64,000 nt of DNA from Chamaesiphon minutus PCC 6605 (GTDB lineage Bacteria; Cyanobacteriota; Cyanobacteriia; Cyanobacteriales; Chamaesiphonaceae): NCBI RefSeq assembly GCF_000317145.1, contig NC_019697.1:3258385-3322384 (forward strand), written 5' to 3'. Positions 1-9,595 of the stretch are shown here, piece after piece. Position 1 is the first letter of the stretch; every line of letters begins with the position of its first letter. A program made the translations under genes and the position numbers. The notes below the pieces were generated by a model. That model was not told the origin of the DNA. It was given only the letters and a program-made list of their open reading frames with translations, and ran no database searches.

Positions 1-114
1 TAATCTGAATTTGGGCTAAGTAGATTCAGATCGACTGCCGATCGATCGACCTTCCATACTCGCAGATTTAGTTACCATCGATCGCTATGGCTCAACCCAC
101 TTCAGTGGAATTTT

Positions 115-153
115 GCGCTTAGCCCATTGGCGTAGCCGTTCGGAACGAAACAA
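115..153. repeat. Dispersed cyanobacterial repeat (GCGTAGCC type)
   Basis: This short stretch contains TTGGCGTAGCCGTTCGGAACG, which matches the core of the dispersed repeat seen again near 3600, 4710, 12600, 27730, 39545 and 42130. It lies in the spacer downstream of the VanY-like gene. The first 204 bases otherwise hold no gene that I can support. Confidence 0.45.
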
Positions 154-204
154 TTTAGTTTAGGGCGTTTAGAGATTAAGCACCAACAAATAGATTCACT
201 GAGG

Positions 205-1026
205 CTACTTACTATTGAGATTGTGTGCCTTATAAAAGGTTTCCAAACTGTTGATATCGCCGACAAACCGCCAGTGCCAAGGCTCGTAGCTAACTTTTTG
301 AATGTTATTTTTGGGAAAAGATAGCTCGAAACCATAGGTAGCGGCGTTAGCCTTCATCCATTTATAAGCAGGTGTCGTATCGAAATTTTGATTGAGATTG
401 GTCGCTGGTACCGTACCATCGCCGATATCGACAGCATAGCCAGTATGATGTTCGCTGTACTTGGGCGGTGCGCTGACTTCGGCACGTTTGGTGGGTTGCT
501 GTCCGCGTGCCGCACCGACGCCAAAAAATAACCGTTTTTGATCTTCAACCGATCGAAATGCAGAAATTGTGGTGATATTTACCCCGTTGGCTCGGGCTGC
601 TGCTACCATAGCTTGAAATTTAGCAGCCGCAGCTTTACGCAATCGATAGCCGCCGCCGATCGAGACTAATTCGGCGTCGGGAGCTTCGCTGTAAGGTAAA
701 TGATTTAAAACATTATCTGTATCGGCGGACTGAGTGGCAGCGGGGGTTTGACTGAGACGATCGTCGTTACTAGGAGCCGTGTTCGCGCTCGGCGGTGAGA
801 CGACGGGTGACTGGCGTAAAGCTGTAACTACCAAAAATGCCGCGCCACTAGAGGCTAAAATCGTCAATCCGATGGCGATGCCACTCACCGGACGTTTGGC
901 GACTGCGATATGTTTGAGGCGATCGGGTCGAGTTTTATCGCCATCCCGCAGGGCTGCTGGGATGTCTTCGGCTTTACCTAGATGAGCCGATTTATTTGCT
1001 GGTCTAGACCGATCTGAGTTACTCAA
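205..1026 (-). CDS. VanY-type D-alanyl-D-alanine carboxypeptidase (M15B)
   Basis: This is a zinc peptidase that trims the D-Ala-D-Ala end of peptidoglycan stem peptides. A basic cytoplasmic N-terminus is followed by one membrane segment at about residues 48-68, a low-complexity linker, and the catalytic domain from about 105 to the end. The family motifs are visible: SAFRSVEDQ near 155-163, SEHHTGYAVD at 191-200 (zinc ligands H193 and D200) and EPWHW at 248-252 (H251). There is no in-frame ATG near the start. A TTG preceded by GGGAG at good spacing is the best start. The membrane anchor places the enzyme in the periplasm. Family assignment is strong; the exact substrate is inferred. Confidence 0.92.
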   Translation of the reverse strand: MSNSDRSRPANKSAHLGKAEDIPAALRDGDKTRPDRLKHIAVAKRPVSGIAIGLTILASSGAAFLVVTALRQSPVVSPPSANTAPSNDDRLSQTPAATQSADTDNVLNHLPYSEAPDAELVSIGGGYRLRKAAAAKFQAMVAAARANGVNITTISAFRSVEDQKRLFFGVGAARGQQPTKRAEVSAPPKYSEHHTGYAVDIGDGTVPATNLNQNFDTTPAYKWMKANAATYGFELSFPKNNIQKVSYEPWHWRFVGDINSLETFYKAHNLNSK

Positions 1027-1215
1027 CTGTTGCTCCCTGTTGCGACTTATTGCATTTTGACATATTGTTGACGCTCGGCGAGAAAAAGATTGTCAGAGTT
1101 TGAATCTGGCTCGATCTTTAGTGTTCCCACCAATCGTTACAAACCAGCGATGAATGCGAGCGGTCGATCGAGCTAGTGTTTACCATTGAATCTTTTCAAG
1201 AGTACCTGCTAACTT

Positions 1216-2406
1216 CTATTTCTGCAATCGAATTGCTGTGCCAAAGGGAAATTTGGCTAAATCTAATCCCCCAGGGGTGACTACCCACAGGGTGGGGATC
1301 GATGGTGGGTGCAGGGGAAATTCACCATAGCCATCTGTGAGATAAATGCAGACAGATTGGGTATGTTCGTCCCAGCTTTGGGCTACTCGATCGAAAAATG
1401 CGACAAAGGATGTTCCACCGCCACCTTGGGGTCTAGGTAAGGGTGAATCGCTCGTCAGTAGATAAGGGCCATAAGTATCGCGATCGACATAATATAAGTT
1501 ACAGGCTAAATGAGGATAGGCACCAATAATGCCTTTGACTTCATCGATAAATACTCCCAGAGTGGCTTCGCTGACCGAGCCGCTAGTATCGATCGCGATA
1601 TATACTTGCAATGATTCATTTTCTAGAGCTTCGAGATAGAGTCCCCGTCCGACAAAGCGGCGATCGAAGCCCTGAAAATCGGTCGGCGTGCGTGCTAAAT
1701 ATCGCCATAGATACGATCGCCAATCTAACTGTGGATTGAGGTTGGATTCTAATTCTCGCTCGATGCCTAGTGCTAATTTACCCCAACGAGATGTCCGATC
1801 GCTAGCGGTGGCTTGTTGGAGTGCCTGCTTCCAATAGGCGGTCACTTCTGCTTTGTGGTTGCCTGTTTGAGGCTGACTGAGCTTGCTGGCGAGCGAATCG
1901 CTGGTTGTGCTTGTCGTGTCTGTTGTCATCTTGCCAGCAGTGGGAGCGAGCAGATCGGGATAGACTAATTGAAAGCGATTGCTTCCTGTGGCTCTTAAGA
2001 TTTCGTAGACTTCTTCGACACTGGAATGCTCTAAATTCTCATCTCGCAATCCACCTGGTGGAAGTTCAAATCCACTCTGATGCATAATCATCCCATTGAC
2101 CACAATATCTGCCGCAATATTCCATAATCTCGGTTCTCGCTCGTGGAGGCGCAACGGATGCAAGAGCGCGGCGTGCAAAATTTCGTGCAAGATTAGACCA
2201 TCTTGCTGCTGTTTTGACAAGGAGCTGAGAAATTCTGGATTGAGACAAATATCGCGTCCATCTGTGGCGGCGCAAGGAATGCTCGGGTCGGACATAAAGT
2301 TGGCAAACATGGCAAGAGTGCCGAAAAATGGCGATTTTGCGCGCAACCGCAATAATGAAGCACTAATGAGATTGGTAAAGTCAACAGTCAAAGGACACTG
2401 ATTCAT
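1216..2406 (-). CDS. Metallopeptidase-like / VWA-like protein (DUF2201 family)
   Basis: The protein has two parts typical of the DUF2201 family. The first is an N-terminal metallopeptidase-like domain with HEILHAALLH at residues 74-83, an HExxH-type zinc site. The second is a C-terminal VWA-like domain with AIDTSGSVS, a MIDAS-like metal site, and YLTDGYGE near the end. Family members are often found beside MoxR-type AAA ATPases, but here none is adjacent. No signal peptide is seen, so it is probably cytoplasmic. The start ATG is close behind AAGGA. Substrate and partners are unknown. Confidence 0.88.
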   Translation of the reverse strand: MNQCPLTVDFTNLISASLLRLRAKSPFFGTLAMFANFMSDPSIPCAATDGRDICLNPEFLSSLSKQQQDGLILHEILHAALLHPLRLHEREPRLWNIAADIVVNGMIMHQSGFELPPGGLRDENLEHSSVEEVYEILRATGSNRFQLVYPDLLAPTAGKMTTDTTSTTSDSLASKLSQPQTGNHKAEVTAYWKQALQQATASDRTSRWGKLALGIERELESNLNPQLDWRSYLWRYLARTPTDFQGFDRRFVGRGLYLEALENESLQVYIAIDTSGSVSEATLGVFIDEVKGIIGAYPHLACNLYYVDRDTYGPYLLTSDSPLPRPQGGGGTSFVAFFDRVAQSWDEHTQSVCIYLTDGYGEFPLHPPSIPTLWVVTPGGLDLAKFPFGTAIRLQK

Positions 2407-2482
2407 TCCTTAATTAATCCCACAGAGCTGGATGTAATTAACATTAGAAAATCGCTATCAGAAGAGTAGAGATTATCTAATA

Positions 2483-2650
2483 TTAGATCGCTAAATTTGC
2501 TAGTGGCAATCCTTGAATGATGGTTTCGACGATCGGCGCAGGAAGCATTTCGCCCCGAAAATCAATAATTTGGACGACGACTAAATAGGCGATCGCGAGC
2601 ACGATCGAAATGGTGCCTGTAATAATTGCAACAATTTTGGAACGATCCAT
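2483..2650 (-). CDS. Small single-pass membrane protein, 55 aa
   Basis: A 55-codon frame opens with MDRSKIVAIITG and carries one hydrophobic segment at about residues 6-28, followed by FRGEMLPAP and a short amphipathic tail. The pattern (MDRSK, one membrane helix, then an FRGE-like motif) resembles a short conserved cyanobacterial protein of unknown function. It stands alone between the DUF2201 gene and the L,D-transpeptidase, on the same strand. No function can be assigned. Confidence 0.7.
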   Translation of the reverse strand: MDRSKIVAIITGTISIVLAIAYLVVVQIIDFRGEMLPAPIVETIIQGLPLANLAI

Positions 2651-2764
2651 AGATGGCGATCGAGAGGTATGAATAGCTTTTTCTATTAAATGCTAACACA
2701 AAAATCTCCCGCTCCTAGCATAGAATAGTGGGAGCTAATGATTATTTTTATTGAAAAAATATTG

Positions 2765-3739
2765 CTACCGATCTGATGGTGTCAGGATACTGACAAACAG
2801 GCTACGTGGATGGTACTTAGTTACAAAATTATCGAGTGCATCGCGCTCTACCAAAGTTGTAATTCCGATACAGCCAGAGGTTCCATCGTATCCATTACGC
2901 TTGTTAAAACTCGGATCGAGATGCATCCCCAAACCAGTTCTTTTAGTTTCAAATTTTGGAAAAATTCCAATAAAAGTAGCCCCGACTTCTGGGGTCATTC
3001 CAGGAATAACTTGACTGCTGACTTCGTAAATTCCATCTGGTAAGGGTGCTGAATTATTGCCGATATGTCGATCGGCAGATTGCGTATTGGCAGTACCAGT
3101 AACTACTTTAAATGTCCGATACTTACGTCCATTTACATACGCCTCAAGTACGTAAATCGGATTACCGACTTCGTTAGTTCCGAGACTGAGATATCTAACT
3201 AGCTTGAGATAATTACCATTTTCGGACAATCGAGATACGGCTGCCAATTTTCGCCTAAAGTTAGACTTAGTTTGGCGAATGTCTCTAGCAGTCTTATTCT
3301 GAGATAGTTCTGTGTTTAATGCTAGAATTTTATTACGTTTTAAAACCGATTTTGGCGGTGAAGCTGTTGGAATAACTAGATTTATCGGCTCGACCCGATT
3401 GGTAGCTAGCTTGCGTTTTGCTTTAGATATCGGCTTAGATTTACGATCGCGTTCTTTAACAATTGTAGTAGAGCCATTCCGCGAACGAGAATTAGACCAA
3501 TACGGTGTTGTGGACATCGATTCTTGACTTTTGGTAGAGTCGATCGACATTGCTGGAACTGGAATGCTAAGATTAAGATCTTTAACTGACGGCAAAGATT
3601 CGACGCGGCGAGATTCTCCAAGGGAGAGGCTCCGCCTGCGAGCCATTTGTTCGGCACTAGCAGGAGCGATGCTTGCAGTTACGATAAATAATGGCAGCAC
3701 GATCGCTCTCGACAACCAGTTAATAGTCGATATTTTCAT
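2765..3739 (-). CDS. L,D-transpeptidase (YkuD domain), secreted
   Basis: A Sec-type signal peptide (about residues 1-29, ending APASA) is followed by a basic, Ser-rich linker and a C-terminal YkuD domain. The catalytic signature is present: H273 in GMHLDP and C290 in TSGCIGIT. The family makes 3-3 cross-links in peptidoglycan or attaches proteins to it, in the periplasm. Directly after the signal peptide, the codons for MARRRSLSLGESRR are made by a dispersed repeat lying in the gene at about 3604-3645. This is an in-frame repeat insertion that has become coding sequence. The start ATG is clear. Confidence 0.92.
   Translation of the reverse strand: MKISTINWLSRAIVLPLFIVTASIAPASAEQMARRRSLSLGESRRVESLPSVKDLNLSIPVPAMSIDSTKSQESMSTTPYWSNSRSRNGSTTIVKERDRKSKPISKAKRKLATNRVEPINLVIPTASPPKSVLKRNKILALNTELSQNKTARDIRQTKSNFRRKLAAVSRLSENGNYLKLVRYLSLGTNEVGNPIYVLEAYVNGRKYRTFKVVTGTANTQSADRHIGNNSAPLPDGIYEVSSQVIPGMTPEVGATFIGIFPKFETKRTGLGMHLDPSFNKRNGYDGTSGCIGITTLVERDALDNFVTKYHPRSLFVSILTPSDR
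3604..3645. repeat. Dispersed repeat inside a coding sequence
   Basis: The complement strand reads GGCGGAGCCTCTCCCTTGG, a close match to the repeat core GGCGGAGCCTTCCCGAAGG at 12617 and 27739. It lies just behind the signal-peptide codons of the L,D-transpeptidase and keeps the reading frame open. Confidence 0.6.
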
Positions 3740-3806
3740 TGGATATTTAGTTATTTAATAATTAATATTTGACACTTCGGCGACGATCGGTGAGAGTAAT
3801 TATTAA

Positions 3807-3905
3807 TTAAGTTGTCAAGATGACAACTTAAACTCCACTCTAACAATTCATATCCAAGGTGGTTTAGTTTAGACTCTTATTTTTCACTAATGAAAGATTA
3901 GTGAA
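3807..3905. other. Two hairpins in a spacer
   Basis: Two perfect inverted repeats lie between the NTF2-like gene (which starts upstream on the minus strand) and the L,D-transpeptidase. TTAAGTTGTCA/TGACAACTTAA (3807-3831, 3-base loop) and TTCACTAAT/ATTAGTGAA (3883-3905, 5-base loop) have no strong U tract. They may be weak terminators, operators or mRNA structures upstream of the transpeptidase start. Confidence 0.5.
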
Positions 3906-3946
3906 TATCGATCTAATGTTGTTATAATAAACCGTTAAAGATTTAC

Positions 3947-4492
3947 TTAGCGATCGCGATTGAGAGATTTAATTACCGTGTTACCATCGCTAATTTTCCA
4001 TTGACCGCGATACTTAGTTAAGGCAATAGAAGCTGACTGGTGAGATGTCGCCGATCCTCTTTGTCCTCTGACCTTCATTACTTGGTCGATAGTTACTAAA
4101 GCATTATTTTCTGAGATCGAAACCAACTCAATATTCTCAACTTCAACGCTCATTCCGACTCCAGCAGATCTCATTCGTGCAAAAAAATCTCGTAAATATC
4201 CCTGCTCGGTAACCGATCCTGGTACTGTCGCCCGCTCCATCCGCTCGACACTATATTCATTAAAACCGCGATAGTATTGGGTTAAAACTCGATGAATACT
4301 TTTAATGTCGTTACGCTGCTGGGCATTAATCTGACTGGGTTTTTCGTCTTTAGTAATCAATTTCTGATACTCGTTAGTAGCGATCGATATTGTGGGATCG
4401 ACCGTTGCATTAGCAGTCTGAATTAAACTAGTAGCAACGAATACCAGGTTGACGATTGCAGCAAACGCAGTAATGGGCAGATATTTCAACAT
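3947..4492 (-). CDS. Secreted NTF2/SnoaL-like protein of unknown function
   Basis: The protein starts with a Sec-type signal peptide (about residues 1-29, ending TANA). The mature part, about residues 60-180, has the pattern of an NTF2-like fold: a helix with VLTQYYRGFNEYSVERM, then alternating strands ending in YRGQWKISDGN. Such domains often bind small ligands or act as nuclear-transport-factor-like scaffolds, and no catalytic residues can be claimed here. The ATG at 4492 is preferred over the GTG one codon upstream. Fold assignment is by pattern only. Confidence 0.75.
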   Translation of the reverse strand: MLKYLPITAFAAIVNLVFVATSLIQTANATVDPTISIATNEYQKLITKDEKPSQINAQQRNDIKSIHRVLTQYYRGFNEYSVERMERATVPGSVTEQGYLRDFFARMRSAGVGMSVEVENIELVSISENNALVTIDQVMKVRGQRGSATSHQSASIALTKYRGQWKISDGNTVIKSLNRDR

Positions 4493-4708
4493 CACGAAGA
4501 TCGGTAAGTGTCAGATGTATTGTTCTTTTATTTACATCAATTGCACTCAAGCATCCGGACAATTTTTTAGTAGTTTAGTAAAAATTTCAATCGAGACTAC
4601 TTGGAGCAATCGCCAAACTGTCACATGGGTCGAGAAGAATCAGTCTTACTAGGGCACGATAGTAGAGTATCCCCTGACAGAGAGGTTGTCGGTACTACCC
4701 GCTCATCG

Positions 4709-4748
4709 AGCACTTCTCCCATCGGAGAGGCTACGCCAACGACTTCGC
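4709..4748. repeat. Dispersed cyanobacterial repeat (GCGTAGCC type)
   Basis: The complement reads GTTGGCGTAGCCTCTCCGAT followed by GGGAG, the same family as the repeats at 39541 and 42125. It ends about 35 bases before the large membrane protein gene and fills most of an otherwise gene-free spacer. Confidence 0.55.
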
Positions 4749-4782
4749 GAAAGTAGCAAGCCCATCCACCCATCTACCCCCT

Positions 4783-7700
4783 ATGCCCCAGACCCCCGCA
4801 AAATCGATCTGGTTAGAGTTGCAAATCGATCCTGACAATCCCGAATTGTTAGCTATTCTCGATCGCTTGACACGATCGCAAATGCTCGATCGATCGCAAA
4901 TCCTGAACATTGCCCAGGCTTGTTTGAGCGAGGAGTTGCCTATTGTGCAATCTAAGATGGCACCCATTGCCCCACCCGAAATTTGGGAGCCACAGATCGT
5001 CGCACCAATTCCGTCCTCAGTTCGCACTGTATGGCAGAACCTCAAGGATGAATTGAGCGTGCGCTGGCTGCTATTTTTGGGTGTATTTTTGGTGATCCTC
5101 TCGTCTGGGGTATTGGCAGCAACTCAGTGGTCGCGGTTTCCAGCGTGGGGGCAGTATGGCTTGTTATGGCTGTATACGATCGCGTTTTGGGTGGTTGGAA
5201 GTTGGGCGCGGAAACAAGCGGGATTGCGCCTGACGGCAAACACGCTGCAATTAGTGACGCTGTTATTGATGCCAGTCAACTTTTGGGCGATCGATTCATT
5301 TGGGCTATGGCAGCAGCCGCTGGGACTCGTCACGGCGAGCATTGCTGGGATCGGGCTGGTGGGAATTACTTATCTCAAACATCAACAGCAGCGAGGACGC
5401 GCCGATTTTAGGCAGTCTGGCTTACTTTTAGCTACATATACGATCGTCAGCACTCTGCATCTAGGCTGGCAAATCCCCTATTGGTCGGCGACCGCGATTT
5501 ATATTGGGGCGATTGGGGTAGCGATCGTCTTACAAAAAATTCGCCAAATCGAAGGCGGCGCGCTGGCTATCTATGGTGTGGGGATATTGCTGCTGCGGGG
5601 TTTGGTGGTAGTACATTTACCACTCTATACCTTTGGTCTGGCGATCGGGATTGTCGGGTGGTTGTTTAGCCAATGGGGGCTTCAAAAACACCGTCGCTTT
5701 GCACGGATGATGCGGAGCAAGCACTCGGCGTCACTGCGGACGGAACGCTATCGCTCTACGCTGCGCAATTTAGCGCGACTATACCAACAGATCGGCGTTA
5801 TTCTGCTCGGATTGGGCTGGTTATTCGGGATGGGCAACTTACTCAGTTCGCCTAAAAATAGCTCTTGGCAAGCTTTCTCTGTCAGCATTCTGGCATTAGT
5901 CTGGCTGTGGCAACGCCTGCGCGACCGTCAACAATATCGAGAAGTCGTCGCGCTATTTTTTGTCGGACTGCAAACATATATCCTCAGTAGTTTTCTGTGG
6001 ACGCCCCTCGCGATTGGTGACATATTCGCCAAAATTGTACCGTTGTTGCTGCTGGTATTCGGGCCAAACTATATCGTCGCTGGCTCGTTACTAATTTTCC
6101 CCTATTTACTGCTGTGGGTATGGCTGACTAACTGGTTCTGGAAACAAGGCTGGCATTTACTCGCGCGCAGGGGTGAGCTGCTAATTGTGGGTACTGGCGT
6201 GTTAATACCGCTATTCAATCTCACTAACCCACTGAGTTTACTGCTCGATCTGGCAATTTCTACTGGCATCTTGCTACATCTCACGCTGCGGTATTTACCG
6301 ACTAGATCGAGCTATATCTACATCACGCACCTGACTGGCTTGGCAACCATTTTTGCCGCGCTAGCCTATCGCTGGGATTGGTGGCTCGCAATCGCACGGA
6401 ATTTTGTCACCGTTTCGGCAGAGAATGCCCAGATCCTCGATCTGGCGGTACTTGCAGTATCCACGATCGTGTTAACCGCGATCGAGTTGTGGCTCTCGGC
6501 GCAACCCGTGCGTCGCGAGACAGATGGTTGGTTGCGTAGTAGTTGGCAGTTCGGATTGGGATTAGCAATCCTCTCTTATAGTTGCTTCACGCTTTTAGCT
6601 ACTATCCCCGCTGCGGCTGCAATTTGGCCGATATGGTGGCTGCTAGTCCCGATCGCGTTCGCATATATCGCCACTCGCCAGCCGCCCGTGCAACCGTGGC
6701 AACTCGCCGCCCAAACTCCCGCCGCTTGGTTGGCAACTTTAGGAATGGGCATGGGAGTAGGTTTGACAATCGATCGACCGGAATGGCGATCGATCCTATT
6801 AGGCGCGTCGCTCATGCTGATGTTCCCGATCGTCAAACGGCTGAAACAGACTCTACCAGCGGCAATTCACATCGGCTGGGGATTGGGATTGGGCGTTAGT
6901 TTGTTGGCTGGGCAGATTTTAGTCAATTATTGGTTGGTAATTGGCGCAGTGACTTGCGCGCTGTTATGGTTTGTCAGCCCCAAGTTACCTCGGATCTATG
7001 CTGTGGCTAGCGATCGCTGGGCGATCGGTTTAGCTGGAGTAGGACTATCGATCGGTTCGCTAGAATATGCTTATAATGTCGCGATCGATCTCGATCCGGG
7101 CAACTTGGTGAGAGTCACGACATCGATATTTGAGAATAGTCATTTAATTACGCTCATCGCGACCGGAATTCTAGCCATCGCCATTCGATCGCGCAGTCGT
7201 TGGCAAGAAGCCTTAATACCTGAGTGGGTATGGTTTTGGAGCTTGGTATGGACGGGGCAAATTGCCTTAGCAGCGGTGGTGCAGTTGCTAAGTGGGAATA
7301 CTTTATCGTTAGCTACTGCTAATATTCTAGCGGCGTTCCCCGTCTGGAGCTGGCTGACTGTCACCGAGCGACGGCTACCGCAACAATTAGCCGTACCGGG
7401 CGCAAAATTATTGCCCTGTCTGCTAGCTGGCTGGGGATTGCTACTCCGATTGCCATTTTTCAATGCTTATACTGGATTGTTGACGATCGTGGCAGGTGTA
7501 GCTTTTATCCTCACCAGTCGGCAGAATGTTAGAGCGATCGGTTATTTGGGGATATTGTCAGTCACTTTGGGCTGTTACGAGCTAATTACTCACTATCTGC
7601 TCCAAGCTCCCCCTGGTGGCAATCTCGCCGATGCCTTCACTATTTATGGCTTCACAACCGCATTACTCGCGCTAGGCTATCGAGTTGGCGTCTGGTGGCA

Positions 7701-8703
7701 ACAAAAAAAAGGTCGCGCTCTGTGGTGGAATTTTCCACTCAAACACTTAAAAAATGTCGCCCATATTCATTGGGCGGTAGCGAGTACCTGGAAAATCGCC
7801 GCAGCCACCATGCCCGCCGTACCCGTCCCGCAGCTCACATTACTGCACCTATTTATCAGCGTGTTATTGGGTGGCTATGCCTTGATTCAAGCTAGGGAGA
7901 GAGATGGCGGCGATTGGTGGATTTATGTAGGATTGGCAGAATTATTAGGCGTCGGGGTATATGCTCGATCGATCTTTCAGAATCTAGGTATCGTCGATGA
8001 AGGGCTAATCTTAATTGCTTGCCTGATGGGTTTACTTATCTTACTAGCTCCCTGGCGACAATGGGGTTGGCACGATCGACCCTGGCGACAAGTTGCGCTC
8101 GTATTACCACTATCGCGGGTAGTATTTGAGTGGGAGCAGATTTCGCTACTCAATTTGGCAATTTTAGCTGTCTTTTATGCTGGAGTAGCACGCCGACAAC
8201 GCCAGTTTGGTTGGGCTTATCTGAGTCTGCTATTTATCAACTGGGCGGCGATGCGAGTATTAGCTCAATATCAGTTAACCAGTCCGCTGTGGTACGCCAC
8301 TCTTGTCGGGCTATCGATTTTAGTCGTAGTCCAGTACGATCCCTACTGGCAAAATTCCAAGCAAAATCGTCATTACGGGCGGCTCCTTGGCAGCGGCACG
8401 ATCGCGATAACAGCCATATTATGGCATCAACCATGGTTGCCGATCGGCATCGGACTGACGATCGCCATTTTGGGTATAGTTCTCAGAGTGCGAGCTTGGC
8501 TATATGTGGGCACGATCGCTTTTATCCTCACCAATTGTTATCAATTATTGCTGTTAATTACCGAATATCCAGTTACTAAATGGGCGATCGGGTTATTAGC
8601 TGGCATCACGATTATTACCCTTGCTGCCAATTTCGAGCGTCGTAAAGAACAAATCGAACGCGCTCTGCAACATTGGCTCGATCGATTGCAAGAGTGGGAG
8701 TAA
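4783..8703 (+). CDS. Giant polytopic membrane protein, 1306 aa, unknown function
   Basis: A hydrophilic N-terminal segment of about 85 residues (with DPDNPELLAILDRLTRSQ) is followed by a very long run of hydrophobic helices from about residue 88 to the end. By eye there are some 25-35 membrane segments separated by short basic loops, and the protein ends in a charged helix (ERRKEQIERALQHWLDR). No transporter or glycosyltransferase signature could be recognised. Proteins of this layout occur in cyanobacteria as conserved hypothetical membrane proteins. The gene is single and not clearly in an operon. Codon use looks native, rich in GATCG. Confidence 0.85.
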   Translation: MPQTPAKSIWLELQIDPDNPELLAILDRLTRSQMLDRSQILNIAQACLSEELPIVQSKMAPIAPPEIWEPQIVAPIPSSVRTVWQNLKDELSVRWLLFLGVFLVILSSGVLAATQWSRFPAWGQYGLLWLYTIAFWVVGSWARKQAGLRLTANTLQLVTLLLMPVNFWAIDSFGLWQQPLGLVTASIAGIGLVGITYLKHQQQRGRADFRQSGLLLATYTIVSTLHLGWQIPYWSATAIYIGAIGVAIVLQKIRQIEGGALAIYGVGILLLRGLVVVHLPLYTFGLAIGIVGWLFSQWGLQKHRRFARMMRSKHSASLRTERYRSTLRNLARLYQQIGVILLGLGWLFGMGNLLSSPKNSSWQAFSVSILALVWLWQRLRDRQQYREVVALFFVGLQTYILSSFLWTPLAIGDIFAKIVPLLLLVFGPNYIVAGSLLIFPYLLLWVWLTNWFWKQGWHLLARRGELLIVGTGVLIPLFNLTNPLSLLLDLAISTGILLHLTLRYLPTRSSYIYITHLTGLATIFAALAYRWDWWLAIARNFVTVSAENAQILDLAVLAVSTIVLTAIELWLSAQPVRRETDGWLRSSWQFGLGLAILSYSCFTLLATIPAAAAIWPIWWLLVPIAFAYIATRQPPVQPWQLAAQTPAAWLATLGMGMGVGLTIDRPEWRSILLGASLMLMFPIVKRLKQTLPAAIHIGWGLGLGVSLLAGQILVNYWLVIGAVTCALLWFVSPKLPRIYAVASDRWAIGLAGVGLSIGSLEYAYNVAIDLDPGNLVRVTTSIFENSHLITLIATGILAIAIRSRSRWQEALIPEWVWFWSLVWTGQIALAAVVQLLSGNTLSLATANILAAFPVWSWLTVTERRLPQQLAVPGAKLLPCLLAGWGLLLRLPFFNAYTGLLTIVAGVAFILTSRQNVRAIGYLGILSVTLGCYELITHYLLQAPPGGNLADAFTIYGFTTALLALGYRVGVWWQQKKGRALWWNFPLKHLKNVAHIHWAVASTWKIAAATMPAVPVPQLTLLHLFISVLLGGYALIQARERDGGDWWIYVGLAELLGVGVYARSIFQNLGIVDEGLILIACLMGLLILLAPWRQWGWHDRPWRQVALVLPLSRVVFEWEQISLLNLAILAVFYAGVARRQRQFGWAYLSLLFINWAAMRVLAQYQLTSPLWYATLVGLSILVVVQYDPYWQNSKQNRHYGRLLGSGTIAITAILWHQPWLPIGIGLTIAILGIVLRVRAWLYVGTIAFILTNCYQLLLLITEYPVTKWAIGLLAGITIITLAANFERRKEQIERALQHWLDRLQEWE

Positions 8704-8722
8704 TGAGCCAAAAGGGCAAGTC

Positions 8723-9595
8723 TTACCGATTGGTTTCTAACCAATTTATTAGCTCGGTAATTGCTTGAAAATCTAATAAGGCTTCGCCTAGCTCTTCTAG
8801 TTTCTCCAAGGATAGGGCAATTATTGCAGCATTGACTTCAACAGAGAGAGTCCCAAATCGCCGCGATAATTGCCGTAGGATTAATGCTCGACCCTCAGCT
8901 TGACGACCTTCACTTATGCCTTCAGCTTTGCCTTCAGCCTTGCCTTCAGCTTTGCCTTCAGCTTTAGCATCTTGATAGACTCTGGTTTCTTGGAGGGTAA
9001 TGCCAATCATTGCTTCTACCTCAGTTCTGGTTAAGCTAGTAAATCTGTAAACCATAATGGTCGAAATCATATCTATTATGGCACGACCATCTGGAAGCTG
9101 TTGAGATCGAGCGATGAGCGATTTGGCTTTAGTAACTGCGTTGTCATCGTTGAGCGTTGTCAGCAGCATTAGCTCTAATCCGAGCGGTTGTGGCTCGATA
9201 TTACTCAATTCATCCAGGTAGATGCGCGTAATCCGTCCGCTAGCAAGTAGATCGCTGACTACTTCTAATCGCTCTTGTTCGACACTACGGCTGGGGTAGA
9301 TGACGATCGATCGCCAGTCGTAAAATTTATCGCGATAACGATAGGTGTAAATCGCAGTTTCGCTATTGAATCGTTCGTAAAAACAATTATCTTTTTGAAA
9401 CTGAATCTCGCAGAAGTAAACAATTCCACTGTTTTCGGGGGGAAGAAATACACCATCCAGGCGAAAGCTGGTTTCTTTGACTTCGACTGACTCGAAAGTA
9501 TAACCAGCAACATTGGGAGGTGGATTAGCAATTAAGTCAAACAGGAGCGATGGCGATTGCTGAAAAAGTTGATAGAAGATGGTGTCGCGACGCAT
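8723..9595 (-). CDS. Rpn/DUF2887-type PD-(D/E)XK nuclease-like protein with DUF4351
   Basis: The N-terminus (MRRDTIFYQLFQQSPSLLF) and the core FRLDGVF..FCEIQFQKD match the DUF2887/Rpn family. The D and the E-x-Q are the expected PD-(D/E)XK catalytic positions. Residues about 213-230 are a run of AEGK repeats, common in this family, and a C-terminal helical DUF4351-like domain follows. The family is numerous in cyanobacteria and has been linked to recombination or mobile DNA, but the role here is unknown. It converges with the giant membrane protein gene with a 19-base gap. Confidence 0.88.
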   Translation of the reverse strand: MRRDTIFYQLFQQSPSLLFDLIANPPPNVAGYTFESVEVKETSFRLDGVFLPPENSGIVYFCEIQFQKDNCFYERFNSETAIYTYRYRDKFYDWRSIVIYPSRSVEQERLEVVSDLLASGRITRIYLDELSNIEPQPLGLELMLLTTLNDDNAVTKAKSLIARSQQLPDGRAIIDMISTIMVYRFTSLTRTEVEAMIGITLQETRVYQDAKAEGKAEGKAEGKAEGISEGRQAEGRALILRQLSRRFGTLSVEVNAAIIALSLEKLEELGEALLDFQAITELINWLETNR

